Of a stretch of DNA of 64,000 nt, positions 44,164 through 55,271 are shown one piece after another. Below the pieces are notes generated by a model that was given only the letters and a program-made list of their open reading frames with translations, did no database searches and was not told where the DNA came from. The position numbers and the translations under genes are program-made. The stretch covers positions 16,850,501 through 16,914,500 of the forward strand of contig CM072092.1 in assembly GCA_036850905.1 (NCBI GenBank), in the 5' to 3' direction. Position 1 is the stretch's first letter. Each line of letters opens with the position of its first letter. This DNA comes from Luffa acutangula. Lineage: Eukaryota > Streptophyta > Magnoliopsida > Cucurbitales > Cucurbitaceae.

Positions 44164-44867
44164 TGTTGGGTTTTATGCCCTAAAACTCGTAGATAGTAAA
44201 TGTACATTTGACCGAACATTAATAAAAGTGATGTATTATTCAATGTTTGTATTATATCTTGTCTTAATAACCCTAATCCAATAAACTAAACATCCAAGGC
44301 TAATAGAATGAGGCTTGAACTAGTATGTAGGGACATACGGGGATCAATGTTCAAGTTTTAGCCTAAAGGGTTTGTAGTATAGGGATAAGGTTGGGTACTT
44401 TGTCCTGGTGACACTATGGATACGGCCGACTTTGTATATTGATACAAACGTAATGATCCAACGCGTTTATGTAGTTGACATGCGAGTGGGGGTATCCTGT
44501 GCAATGAGTTTGCATAAAGACCGGACCGCAAAATAGTTTACCACTAACTGTAACACCGTTACTTAGCTCGGTTTCTATTTCACTAGGATGACCTAGGCAA
44601 CTTGGCCTTAATCCTGAGTGGATTATGGACTCCTGTCCATGAGGGATTGTCCTTTGATTTGTATGGGTGAGAGTGGCATGTTCGTCGACTCAATAAGCCT
44701 ACCATTTTGGGGACAAGACCGAGTGGGGAGCTGGGAACGTATTCTTACAAGATGGAATTCACTCATTCCCGATATTAGGGTAAGTAGAGGTGTGTTCCCT
44801 TAAGTGGTGTCTCCGGGTCTTGAACAATGGGCCCTACCCTCTTTATGGCACGAGAGGGACTTCTGTT
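44164..44867 (+). repeat. 3' LTR of Copia-D, truncated
   Basis: The first ~704 bp of the D LTR. The polypurine stretch TGTGGGAGTT precedes it (44154-44163). It ends in ...GGGACTTCTGTT and then switches to element E ORF3 sequence. Confidence 0.88.
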
Positions 44868-46079
44868 GTTGATCTATCTTAGCTTCGATTTCAAGGTCCT
44901 CGCAGCTCGAATACGTTGTTGATGCACACATAGGAGAAGGCGACTGTGTGGCCTCGCACCAAAACTTCGTTGACTTCTTCTTGCCATTACGCTCGGTAGA
45001 AGTTGTGGACTAACGTAGGGGCGTAGGTGTGAGGGTTTTCGCAAACCGTTTCCCATTTACGTTGGGAGATCTGATCTGTCATTGTCTGCGGGAGGGTGCA
45101 ACTGAACCCTCTTTCTTCTTGAAACTTCCCCTTGTCCTCGACCACTTTTTCTTTGCCTGTGCCCACTTTTTTTTCCTGTGCCCACTTTTTCTTTGCTTTT
45201 TCCTTTTGATGTGGTGGGCGCCCCTTTTCTCTTCTTGCTTTGGCCTGTCGCAGGCCTCTCGGACGGTTCTTGGATGACTACCCCTATGGGCTGGATGTTG
45301 CGGCAATGTGTTAGGGGAAGCTCATCCTCATAATCGGTGGACTCTGAGTCCAATGCTGCCACAATGATGGCTAGATTAGATGTGGCTACCTCTGCGGCAG
45401 TTGGGTCTTGCGTCATCTTGCATGTGCATTCTCTTTCTCTGGCCGCTTCTTCATCTGCGGCGGCCTTGCGCTTAGTTTCTTCTGCGGCAACCTTCTCTTG
45501 CTCTTCTCTCTGGCGAATTTCATCTCCTTCCTCGCTTAATTCTCCTATCAAGGAGTTCCATGCGTCGACTTTCCGCTCAGAAAATTGCGGAAAGGAGGGG
45601 TTTGTGGAGGTTGATGGTGTGAGAGGGTTGAAAACGTTCGTGGGAGTGGAGGAAGAGGATGGGGCGGTGTTTGAGGCCAAGGAAGTTGAGGAGTCTGGAG
45701 GTAGAAGAAGGGGGACAAAAGGGAAAGGAGATGGAAATGGGGTTAGGTTCCGAGGAGCTGAAGTGTTTTGGGCAGGTTGGAGGTGTACGGGTTGGATTTT
45801 GAAAGTGGATGTATCTAATGGTGATATGTCAAGTACCTCAGTGACGTTTGCACTGGAGGTGGACTGTGCGATGGTGAGCTGAGTTTCTGTGTTGTCGATG
45901 GGTTGTTCTCTGTCGATGACTTCCAATTCTTCTTCCTCAATGTGGTCATCGTTTTGTTGGTTGTCATCTTCTTCGTCAAAGGAAATGATGACATCCCTAT
46001 GAGGTCCTTCTACTTTCGGTGGTGATGGAGGTGCATCGTCTGCGTAACCGGCGAGAGAGGGATTTTGTGAGTCGGACAT
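44868..46079 (-). pseudogene. ORF3 of element E, truncated
   Basis: The start at 46079 gives MSDSQNPSLAGYADDAPPSP. The 340-aa frame to 45057 is acidic, then Ser/Thr/Pro-rich (TPFPSPFPFVPLLLPP), then Glu/Lys-rich (REEQEKVAAEETKRKAAADE), and ends in a basic Lys/Arg tail (KKRKGAPTTSKGKSKEK). After a stop, remnants in other frames reach 44868. It occupies the ORF3 position 3' of integrase, like Ath-3 28025-29687, though the sequence is only distantly similar. The function is unknown. Confidence 0.65.
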
Positions 46080-46115
46080 AGCGGTTATCGGAGAAAACAA
46101 AAAGAAGCTTCTCAA

Positions 46116-46614
46116 GAGAGGGAAAACAAGGGTTTAGGGTTTCGAAAAAATGAAGAAGATGAAGAGGTGCAAGAGAGAGTGCATCCCCTTTTATAGGTAA
46201 CGCAAGGTTTAGCTAGCTTTGGTAATGATGCTCTTTCGCATTCCACGTAGGTAGGTAGTCATGATTATCATGGGGGAATGTCGGCAGTTGTCTAGGATAA
46301 TGTGCAAAGATAGGGATTAGTGCAGCTCATTAAATGTGAAATGATTGTGGCTTCTCGTTCGATGCGAGTAATATACAAATGAATTGGGACATGCGTTAGG
46401 GCTTTCCTCCTAAGGCTTTATCGCAACAAAATTCTAACAAAAACAAATCTAATGCGAGTAAAACATGCGATGGGGCTCTAACCTACCAAAATGTTAACGC
46501 AACAAAATAAAACATGTGGAAAGAAAGAAAGTAATTACAACTTCTGACCTGTTGTGCTCTTGCTTTGCGTTAGGTCCTGATGCAACTGAGAGCACTTTTT
46601 CTTCTGGACCTATC
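46116..46614 (-). other. Spacer between pol and ORF3 of element E
   Basis: The stretch is non-coding. A minus-strand TATA-like complement (CTTTTATAGG, 46190-46199) lies about 110 bp upstream of the ORF3 start and could be an internal promoter for ORF3. This is position-based inference. Confidence 0.4.
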
Positions 46615-47947
46615 TTTGTCTTGCTGCTTTATGGTGGATCTTCTAGAAGGATAATTTCAACTACCTCATCAAAGGTCTCGTCAATGTATGGCTTTATTCT
46701 TTATCCGTTGACCTTAAAAATTCTCTTTCCGTCAGCAAAATGTAGGTCCACAACCCCATATGGATATATCTTGTGGATAGTGTATGGGCCCAACCATCTT
46801 GATTTTAGCTTACCTGGAAAGAGACGTAAGCGAGAGTTGAATAATAATACCTTCATACCTTCATACCTTCTCTAAGATCCTTCTTGCATATTCTTCTATC
46901 GTGTCATTGTTTTTGCTTTTCTCTGTTGATCTTGGCATTCTCATATGCGCTTCTTCTAAATTCTTCTAATTCTGGGAGGTGGCGCAATCATTCTTGTTCT
47001 GTCGTATCTGCATCAAAGTTAAGACGCTTTAGTGCCCAATGCACTCTGTATTCTAACTCTAGAGGCAACTGGCAGGCTTTGGCAAACAATAACGCATAAG
47101 GAGACATCCCTATGGGTGTTTTGAAAGCTATGTGGTATGCCCAAAACGCATCATCCAGATGTTGCGCCCAGTTCTTCCTGTTTGTGCTGACCACTTTCTC
47201 AAGAATTCTCTTTACTTCCCTGTTTGATACCTCGGCATGTCCATTACTTTGAGGATGATAACTCGTTGCGATATGATGTTTGACATTGTATTTTTGCAAC
47301 AACTTAGTCATGACCTTGTTTACAAAATGGGTCCCTTCATCACTGATAAGTCTTCGTGGCACACCAAATCTTGTAAAAATATTCTTCTTAAGGAACTTTG
47401 CCACGGTAGCCACGTCATTCTTAACGCAAGCGATTGCCTCCACCCACTTAGTGACGTAGTCAACTGCGAGGAGGATATATTGGTGTCCTTGCGATGATGG
47501 AAATGGTCCCATAAAATCGATTCCCCAAACATCAAACGGCTCAATTTCTACTATATAGTTTTGTAGCATATCGTTCCTTGTGCTGATATTACTAGTGTGT
47601 TGGCACTTGTCACATTTATCTGCATATTTCTTTGCGTCCTGGAACAAGGTTGGCCACCAATAGCCACTTTGCAATACCTTCGCCGCAGTGCGTTGGCCTC
47701 CAAAGTGTCCTCCATATGGAGCTTCATGGCATGCTCCCAAAATTTTTAACGCATCTATATGTCCAACGCATCTCCTAATTATCTGGTTTGGTCCTCTGCG
47801 ATAGAGATAAGGGTCATCCCATAAATAAAATTTAAGTTCATGGAAAAATTTCTTACGATGTTGCGTTGAGTATTCTTCAGGTAAGACCCCTGTGGCCAAA
47901 TAATTTGCGATGTCCGCAAACCATGGTTCTTCTTCTTCAATCATCAT
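46615..47947 (-). pseudogene. Integrase of element E
   Basis: The frame 46988-47947 (319 aa) has the zinc region (CHEAPYGGHFGGQ ... CDKCQHT) and the catalytic core with VWGIDFMGPFPSS (D1), SDEGTHFVNKV (D2) and NGHAEVSNREVKRILE (E). All three catalytic residues are present. The C-terminal domain continues in broken frames at 46615-46880 (FPGKLKSRWLGPYTI-like, DGKRIFKVNG). The upstream RNase H is separated by a stop near 47948. Confidence 0.82.
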
Positions 47948-47949
47948 AG

Positions 47950-48594
47950 CTTCTCATCAGGGAATTCCTTTGCGATAGGGATATTTGACGCATCTACCTT
48001 CTCAGGATTTTCCAAGCGCGATAAATGATCTGCGACCAAGTTCTCACTCCCCTTTTTGTCCTTGATTTCTAAGTCAAATTCCTACAGCAAGAGAATCCAC
48101 CTAATCAACCGTGGTTTTGCATCTTTTTTAGTGATTAGGTATTTCATCACCGCATGATCTGTGTAGACAGTGACTTTGGAGCCAATTAAATAAGCACGGA
48201 ATTTATCAAAAGAATAAACAACCGCTAATAATTCTTTCTCAGTTGTTGTGTAATTAATTTGTTCTTCATCCAATGTCCTGTTGGCATAATAAATAAGGTG
48301 CAGAATCTTCTCTTTTTTTGTGCCAGAACTGCTCCAACTGCCACGTCACTTGTATCACACATCAGGACGAATGGTTCCTTCCAATCAGGAGTTGCGAGAA
48401 TGGGCGTAGTGACTAGCGCATGCTTCAAATCTTTGAATGCCTTGGCGCATTCCTCTGAAAATTCAAATCTTCTATTTGTCTGCAATAATGCACATAGTGG
48501 CTTTGTAATATGCGAGAAGTTCCTGATGAATCTGCAGTAGAAACCTACGTGGCCCAAGAAACTTCGAATTCCTTTTACAGAGGTAGGTGGTGTC
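47950..48594 (-). pseudogene. RNase H and RT C-terminus of element E
   Basis: The segment 48225-48594 encodes SVKGIRSFLGHVGFYCRFIR, the RT thumb and tether, and CDTSDVAVGAVLAQKK (RNase H start). The segment 48082-48273 encodes INYTTTEKELLAVVYSFDKF and VTVYTDHAVMKYLITKKDAK. The two overlap in different frames because of a frameshift near 48260. The upstream RT lies beyond the D solo LTR at 52020. Confidence 0.8.
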
Positions 48595-50188
48595 TGTTGG
48601 GTTTTATGCCCTAAAACTCGTAGATAGTAAATGTACATTTGACCGAAAATTAATAAAAGTGATGTATTATTCAATGTTTGTATTATATCTTGCCTCATCA
48701 ACCCTAATCCAATAAACTAAACATCCAAGGCTAATAGAATGAGGCTTGAACTAGTATGTAGGGACATACGGGGATCAATGTTCAAGTTTTAGCCTAAAGG
48801 GTCTGTAGTATAGGGATAAGGCTAGGTACCTTATCCTGGTGACACTATGGATACGGCCTGCTTTGTATATTGATACAAACGTAATGATCCAACGCGTTCA
48901 TGTAGGTGACATGCGAGTGGGGGTATCCTGTGCAATGAGTTTGCACAAAGACCGGACCGTGAAATAGTTAACCACTAATTGTAACACCGTGAGTTAGCTC
49001 GGTTTCTATTTCACTAGGACGACCTAGGCAACTTGGCCTTAATCCTGAGTGAATTATGGACTCCTGTCCATAAGGCATTGTCCTTTGATTTGTACGGGTG
49101 AGAGTGGCCAATTCACCGACTCAATAAGCCTACCATTTTGGGGACAAAACAAAGTGGGGAGCTGGGAACATAGTCTTACAAGATGGAATTCACTCCTTCC
49201 CGACTTTAGGGTAAGTAGCGGTGTGTTCCCTTAAGTGGTGTCTCCAGGTCTTGAACAATGGGCCCTACCTTCTTTATGGCACGAGAGGGACTTCTGTTTG
49301 TTGGTTGGACCTCAAACAGGTTCTTCATTAGAGGAGCACTGGTACTTAAGGACCAAGAAGTAGCCTAGGGGTAAAACGGTAATTTGACCTAGTTGGGGTA
49401 CGAACACATGTGAAGGGCTAACTTGCTGATGACGGTCGATATCCGTGGACACAGAAATATATCTGCAGTGAGAAGAGTGCAGCTGTGGTTCTTTTGTGGA
49501 GTGAACCACAGTTAACGAATATTGATTAATTTGGTTAATGAGTTTAGCCAATTAATCTCACATCGTTGGAGCTTCTGATCTGTAGCTCCATTAGGTCCCA
49601 CTGATGACTCTAATAAGGTGTTGAGGTCAATTCTAAGAAACAATTAAATGTTCGAAAGGGTTCGAATGAAAAGTAAAATATGAATTTGATTCATATTAAA
49701 CTATAGGTTGTAATTAATGTGCATTGGATGTACATTAATACTATAGTTTATTTGAGAGAATTATAATTAAATATTTGATGTTTAATTATAATATTAATTA
49801 ATTGGAGAATTAATTAATCATTGTTTTAATTTAATGTAATTAAATTTTTAATTTAATTAAATTGTATTAAAACTATAGGTTAAGTGACGGATAGTCATTT
49901 AAATATGGTTTAAATGATTTGGATATTTAATTATGAATTAAATATTGTTTTTAATTTAATTAATTAAATTTAATTTAATTATAATAACTGATAAGTGATC
50001 AGTTATGAGGGAATAGGTGGTTGACCTATTTTCCCTCTCCTTCACGCCTACTAAGGAGATGGTTACGGGGATTTTGAGGGTAGTTCATTCACTTCGTGGT
50101 GTGGTTATTCTATTCAGAAAAAACTCTCTCAAAGCTCTCTCCAGGAATCCTCCATTCTCTCAATCTTCCCTTAGAGAAAGAAGAGTTC

Positions 50189-51641
50189 TGATGACATGCA
50201 AAAATGTCATCATTTTCCTATTAATTTTGGCTAGTTTTATGCTTGAATTGTGTTCTTTAATGCTATTTTCTATTTAAATTTCAGAAAACCGAGCCAAAGA
50301 AGAAAAACCGGAATTTCAAGAGATTTTGGATGATTTTGGAAACTTTTTGAGCAATTTGGAGAATTATATTGAAGATCCGAGTCCAAAAAGCCAAGAAGAA
50401 TGAATTAGAAGCCCAAATTCATGAAGTCCAAGTCTTAAAGTATCAAGTTGGGTCAAGAAAAAAAGTCCAAAATCAATTACAAAAAGTAATTGGGCCAAAA
50501 GAAAATTGGAGGCCCAAAAATTGAGTCAAAATCGGGCCATTATTGAAAATTCAGGGCCTAGCGTCTCGACGCTAAGCCTGGAGCGTCTCGACGCTAGGCA
50601 GCTGCGTGGAAAGATCCAGAATCGCGAGAGCGTCTCGACGCTGTACAAGTAGCGTCTCGACGCTGCGACATCTTGGAGCCCAAGAAAAGATGACGTCAGA
50701 GCGTCTCGACGCTGTCCTTGTAGCGTCTCGACGCTGTGCCAATTTGTGGGTTTTCACCCCATTCTAGAATCCACACTAAAATTGGGGATTTTTGGGAGAG
50801 TTTTGGAGCTTTGTTGAAGATCTTTGGAGCTCGAGATCGAAGGAGGTCGGCGCGGGATCGAGGAGATCGACACTTTTATGAGCATTTCTCTTCCCTTTTC
50901 CTTTATGTTTTAGTTTCTAGAATTGTTGTGATTAGGAATTATTGGATTTTAGTGATTATGAGTAGTAAATTCCTAAATTCTATGAGATTTATTTAGATGT
51001 TGAACCTCTGCTGAATTAATGAATTGATGTGGTTTAATTGTCATTATTGTTCATTTGTGCATTTTGTCCGTAATGCTTTTAATCAACTGATCACTGATTA
51101 AATGAATTGTTACTATGTGGAAACTCGACGGAGAGAAGCTTAGACTAGAACTGAATGCATGACTAACGGTTATTTACCCGGGTGACACGGGATAAAATAA
51201 ATAACGTTAGAGGTTGTATTGAAGGGTCGTAATGCCATACTAAGTAAATAAAGATGAGACTGAAAGGAGATTCTTTATTGAACGGTATGAGATAGGAGGA
51301 GACCGACAGGAGAATCCTTGAAATTAGGCTTCTAGACTTATGAATCAAATGATTTGTTAATCCATATTAGTTAATTGATTAAGCAATTAAAGGTCCAATC
51401 GTCGAAATCAACAACTCTAGAATTATCCCATCAAATTGTGTCGCCATTTATCTTTTGCTTTCTAGATTAGCTTTTTATTATTCTTTTTGGCATTAGATTT
51501 TGTTCTCTAAATAAAGTTAAGCAAGATTATTCGTGGTACTTAATTGAATAAATCCAATCCCTGTGGAGACGATACTCTATACTCAAAATCACTATATTAC
51601 TTGTGACGACCCGTTCGCTTGCAGATTAAAATCGTGCAACA
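50189..51641 (+). repeat. Solo LTR F inside the D LTR
   Basis: 1453 bp from TGATGACATGCAAAAATG to ...AATCGTGCAACA with the perfect duplication AGTTC (50184-50188, 51642-51646). The layout and 3' segment (TTACTTGTGACGACCCG, CCGACAGGAGAATCC) are shared with family C, so F and C are related Gypsy LTR families. Six identical palindromes occupy 50560-50735, and GCCCAA motifs lie at 50410-50520. Confidence 0.93.
50560..50735 (+). promoter_or_regulatory. Six perfect copies of a 14-bp palindrome in LTR F
   Basis: AGCGTCTCGACGCT occurs without any change at 50560, 50582, 50629, 50651, 50700 and 50722. The copies form three pairs with 22-bp internal spacing, the pairs starting 69 and 71 bp apart. The sequence between pairs is less conserved than the palindromes, which suggests selection or recent array expansion. 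Confidence 0.75.
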
Positions 51642-52019
51642 AGTTCCCACTTACTCACTCAACTCAACCTTGTGAGTCCAATGGTGTAATCTCTTGGTGG
51701 TGTTCCTGGGTGATTTGTGACGACAAAAAAGAGTTCTTGCTGCTGGATTTTGGAGAAAATCACAAGGTAATTTGGCAAAAACCGTTCAGATCTTCAAGCA
51801 AGTAAGATTTTCCATTCCTTTAGTGTTTAGGGTTTATTAGATATATTTTAGAGCATGATCTAATAAACCTAGCATGTTTTATAGCAATTGTACAGCATGT
51901 TATTATTCTGTAAATATGTTGTACATTAATATTTGTGAACCGTACCTGTATTTTGGTCATGATTGAAAACAGTGTGGTTCTCTGCTCGTTTCCGCTGCAC
52001 TAGGGCTTTAATCCCTGCA

Positions 52020-53196
52020 GTGGCAACTTTTCAATAACATCAATTTTCGCCTTATCTACTTCAATACATGCGCGGGATATGCCAGCCTAGGACGATGCTT
52101 TCTTCTACCATAAAATGGCATTTCTCCCAATTCAGCACTAGGTTAGTCTCTCGCATCGCACTAATACTCGTTCCAGCTGCGTTAGACAGTCTGTGAAAGA
52201 CTTTCCATATACTGAGAAGTCGTCCATAAAAACTTCCATTGATTTTTCTAGCAATTCTTAAAAGATGGCCATCATACATCTCTGGAATGTCCCTGGCGCA
52301 TTGCATAGCCCAAAAGGCATCCTTCTAAATGCAAAGGTTCAATATGGGCAGGTGAAGGTTGTCTTTTCTTGGTCCTCTGGCGCAAAGGATATTTGGTTAT
52401 ATCCTGAGTACCCATCAAGGAAACAGTAATATGCATGTCCCGTAAGTCGATCTAACATTTGATCAATGAATGGAATAGGGAAATGATCCTTCTTCGTGAT
52501 TGCGTTGAGCTTGCGGTAATCCATGCATATACTCCACCCAGTAGTGGTGCGTGATGGGATCAATTCATTGTTTGTGTTGGCTACCACTGTCATTCCTCCT
52601 TTCTTAGGTACGCATTGCATCGGGCTCACCCATCTACTGTCTGCGATGGGGTAAATCACACTTACGTCGAGCCATTTGATAATCTCCTTTCGCACAACCT
52701 CCAGCATCGTAGGATTTAATCTTCTTTGTTGCTCAATAAATTCATTGGATTCGTCCAGCAATCGAATTTTATGCATTTAATACAAGGGGCTAATTCCCTT
52801 AATATCTGCGAGAATCCATCCAATGGCCTTCTTGTGCTTTGCGAGGACCTGCATTAGAAGGTGTTCTTGCGGTTGATCAAGCTTTGATGAAATGATAACT
52901 GGCAGGGACTCTTCTTCTCCTAAAAACTTACACTTCAAATGCGTTGGGAGTGGCTTGAGCTCTAGCGTAGGGGCTTGCACTATGGAAGGTAAGGTGGGGA
53001 TTCTTTTTTTGAGATCTAGCGCATGGATAATTTCTGTAGGTTGCGCTAGAATGCAATTTTCTTCAACCTATTTTTCCTTTGTCTCCTCTCTCGTGGTGTT
53101 GAACGCATTTGATTGTAGCATTTCCAGTGGGGAACATACATCTATGAGAGCTACCATGTCGCATTCCTTGTTGTCATCTGGGTATTTTGATTAGGT
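52020..53196 (-). pseudogene. RT N-terminal part and protease-RT linker of element E
   Basis: The segment 52339-52776 encodes EQQRRLNPTMLEVVRKEIIK, WVSPMQCVPKKGGMTVVANT, GWSICMDYRKLNAITKKDHF and DGYSGYNQISFAPEDQEKTT. The segment 52777-52980 encodes APTLELKPLPTHLKCKFLGE. Broken frames at 52061-52338 hold FGLCNAP-like and FMDDFSVYGKSF-like sequence. The frame is interrupted by stops, for example where CPY is followed by a stop at 52339. The protease itself is missing, because the element ends at about 53196. Confidence 0.82.
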
Positions 53197-53197
53197 G

Positions 53198-53222
53198 ACA
53201 TACATCTATGCGAGCTACCATA
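53198..53222. repeat. Short templated repeat at a rearrangement junction
   Basis: GACATACATCTATGCGAGCT repeats 53134-53158 (one base different) 64 bp away, exactly between the end of element E and the inverted D2 LTR head. This is typical filler DNA from double-strand break repair. Confidence 0.6.
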
Positions 53223-53552
53223 GCCAGGGATCTTAGTTTATTGGATTTGGGTTTGTATAACGTGCAATTCACTTTATTTATTGATTTAAGTGAATCATAC
53301 CTTAATAACGACTTTATTAAACAAATATATAAGTTGTTAACATTCACTATCTACAAGTTTTAACGCACCAGCCCCAACACAAACATGGCCCACTTTGTAG
53401 TGAGTACTGACGATGTGATCCTGAATCATTCGTTTGGAGACATGCAATGAGTTTGCATAAGACAAGGACTGATAAATAAGTCACTCTCACTTTATAATGC
53501 CATTTACTATTGAGACTGACTATTTCATGCAATGACTTAGGTAACTCAATCT

Positions 53553-55097
53553 TGTAGGATCGAAAGGCAACACTAGAGGGGGGGTGAATAGGGTTGACTA
53601 CCAATTTTTAAAAATAATTTTATCTATGAAATATGCTCAATTAAAGATTAACACACAAATTTAATTTAAGAGACAATTAAGCAAGATAAAACCTAAAGCA
53701 TGCACACTAAGATAGCTTTGAATTTAAATATGATTTAATCAACGAGAAATTTAAATAGCCCACTAAAATTAAATCATGCAATTAAAGAGAATTTAAAAAT
53801 TAAGACAATAAAGCAGATAGATAATTAAGAGCAGAAAATAAAAGAGAGAGAGGAAGAGAAAACACCGGGAATTTATAGTGGTTCAGCAAATTGCCTACTC
53901 CACTCCCCAAGACTCCTTCTTGGGTATTTCACTAAGTGATCCTCTTGCGGGTGAGAACCAAACCGACACACGACCCTCTTTTTCCTAGGCTAAAGAGAAA
54001 CCCAAGATCCTTTTAACTGGTTGAGGATCAAACCAATTTCTTTTTCTCACAACCCAAGGTGTACCCACACCTTAATACAATTCCCAAAAAGAAAAGAGAA
54101 CCTCACAATATTGCCTCTTGAAGGCTAGATACACAAGTTGAGCACTCTAAAAAGAAAACCTCACAAAAATATAACTAGGCCAATTTTGGAGCAGGGAGGA
54201 CAAGAATTTTAAGAGTAGAGAGACTTTGAGAGCTTAAAGACTTGAAAGCTTTTGGTGTGTGAATGAAAGGTGAAAATCAAGTCCAATTTATAGGCGAGGA
54301 GGATGAACATTGGCCGTTGGATCAAATTAAGGATGAATGGTGGAGATTGAATTTAGAATTAGAAAAGGAAATAATTTCAAATTTAAGAGAGAATTTTGAA
54401 GGATTGGAATTTTAGGATTAGTAGAATAAAATCAATGATTCATGGGATGAATTTTGGAAATAATAAATTTTGAATTTGGAGGAATTTTGATATTAAGAGC
54501 AAATTTTGAAGATATGGAATTTTGGAGATAATGAGAATAAATCTAGGATTTTTGGGATGGATTTTGGAAATAATAAATTTTGAATTGGGAGGAATTTTGG
54601 GAAAAAATAAAATTTGAATTGGGAGGAATTTTGGGAAAAAATAAAATTTGAATTGGGAGGAATTTTGGGTGAAAATTTATTTATACATAGCTTGCCACGT
54701 GTCACTATTCCATTGGTCCACGTAATCCACGTCAGCCGCCATGTCACTTGCCACGTCATCGCCACGTCAGCAAAATTTGACCGTTGTGGAGCCACGTCAT
54801 CTGCCACGTCATCTGCCACATCATCATTTTTGGTCGATTGTTGTGCCACATCAGCACCACGTCGGATGCCACATCAGCGACTGCCACGTGTCACTGCCAC
54901 GTAGGTTTTTCTCCATCAAATTTGTTTTGCCCATAACTTTTTCGTTTGAGCTCCGATTTGAGTGATTCAAAAGGCGTTGGAATCGTTGTCTCGAGCTCTA
55001 CAAGATACTGACTTTGAAACACTGAAAATGTTAGTATAAAAAATCAGAGTTTGTTATCATCAAAATACTTGGTTTGATTGAAGCCCTAAAGCTAACA
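53553..55097 (-). repeat. 3' LTR of Copia-1
   Basis: TGTAGGATCGAAAGGC to ...AAAGCTAACA, 1545 bp. It is followed by the polypurine-tract complement ATCTCCCCCTTTTTGA at 55098-55113. A minus-strand TATA (CCTATAAATT) lies at 54285-54294. A 34-bp unit (GAATTGGGAGGAATTTTGGG plus A-rich) is repeated at 54582, 54616 and 54650. An ACGT-motif array occupies 54684-54905. Confidence 0.95.
54684..54905 (-). promoter_or_regulatory. ACGT-core motif array in Copia-1 U3 (3' LTR copy)
   Basis: Ten CACGT cores in about 220 bp (CACGTGTC, CACGTAAT, CACGTCAG, CACGTCAT and so on) plus four CACAT/CATGT variants. They lie 0.4-0.6 kb upstream of the TATA box on the transcribed strand. ACGT cores (G-box, ABRE, C-box types) bind plant bZIP and bHLH factors; responsiveness of this LTR is inferred. 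The array is repeated in the 5' LTR at 61434-61655. Confidence 0.7.
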
Positions 55098-55271
55098 ATC
55101 TCCCCCTTTTTGATGATGACAAACCACCATAATACTAGAAATACTTCTCCCCCTTTGTTATCAACAAAAAGATATTACCATGATTTTACTTCCCCTAAAT
55201 CATACAAATAATGCTCCCCTTCAATAAATTATAAAACATAAATGCTCCCCCTATCAAACATAATTAAGCAA

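Larger units (their letters stand above)
40913..44867 (+). mobile_element. Copia-D: internally deleted Ty1/copia element
   Basis: A 5' LTR (40913-42913), tRNA-Met primer site, a 1250-bp internal region with only the last 43 codons of RNase H, a polypurine tract and a 3' LTR cut off at about 44867. Most of gag and pol is missing, so it is non-autonomous. It is inserted in element C gag with possible left duplication GATGG (40908-40912). The right partner is lost because the 3' LTR ends at a rearrangement with element E. Confidence 0.88.
48595..52019 (+). repeat. Solo Copia-D LTR, interrupted by solo LTR F
   Basis: TGTTGGGTTTTATGCCC at 48595 to ...AATCCCTGCA at 52019. Without LTR F and its duplication it is 1967 bp, close to the 2001-bp Copia-D LTR. 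Flanking duplication GTGTC (48590-48594) and GTGGC (52020-52024), one mismatch. RT codons of element E join in phase across it. Confidence 0.9.
44868..53196 (-). mobile_element. Element E: truncated Athila-like Gypsy element
   Basis: It contains ORF3 (from 46079 leftwards), integrase, RNase H, RT and the protease-RT linker on the minus strand. Both ends are lost: the left end joins the Copia-D LTR inside ORF3, and the right end stops in the linker at about 53196. RT is split by a solo D LTR. It differs clearly from Ath-2 and Ath-3 in protein sequence and GC content, so it is a separate Athila-like lineage. Confidence 0.85.

Noticed and set aside
45337..45882. 181-aa plus-strand frame
   Set aside because: Antisense shadow of the element E ORF3; composition is explained by the opposite strand.
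50560..50735. Regularly spaced palindromes as a possible CRISPR array
   Set aside because: Plant LTR context, 14-bp repeats, paired spacing and no cas genes; this is a promoter-type array.
54493..54849. 118-aa frame present in both Copia-1 LTRs (also 61243-61599)
   Set aside because: It translates the tandem repeats and ACGT array; duplicated only because LTRs are duplicated.
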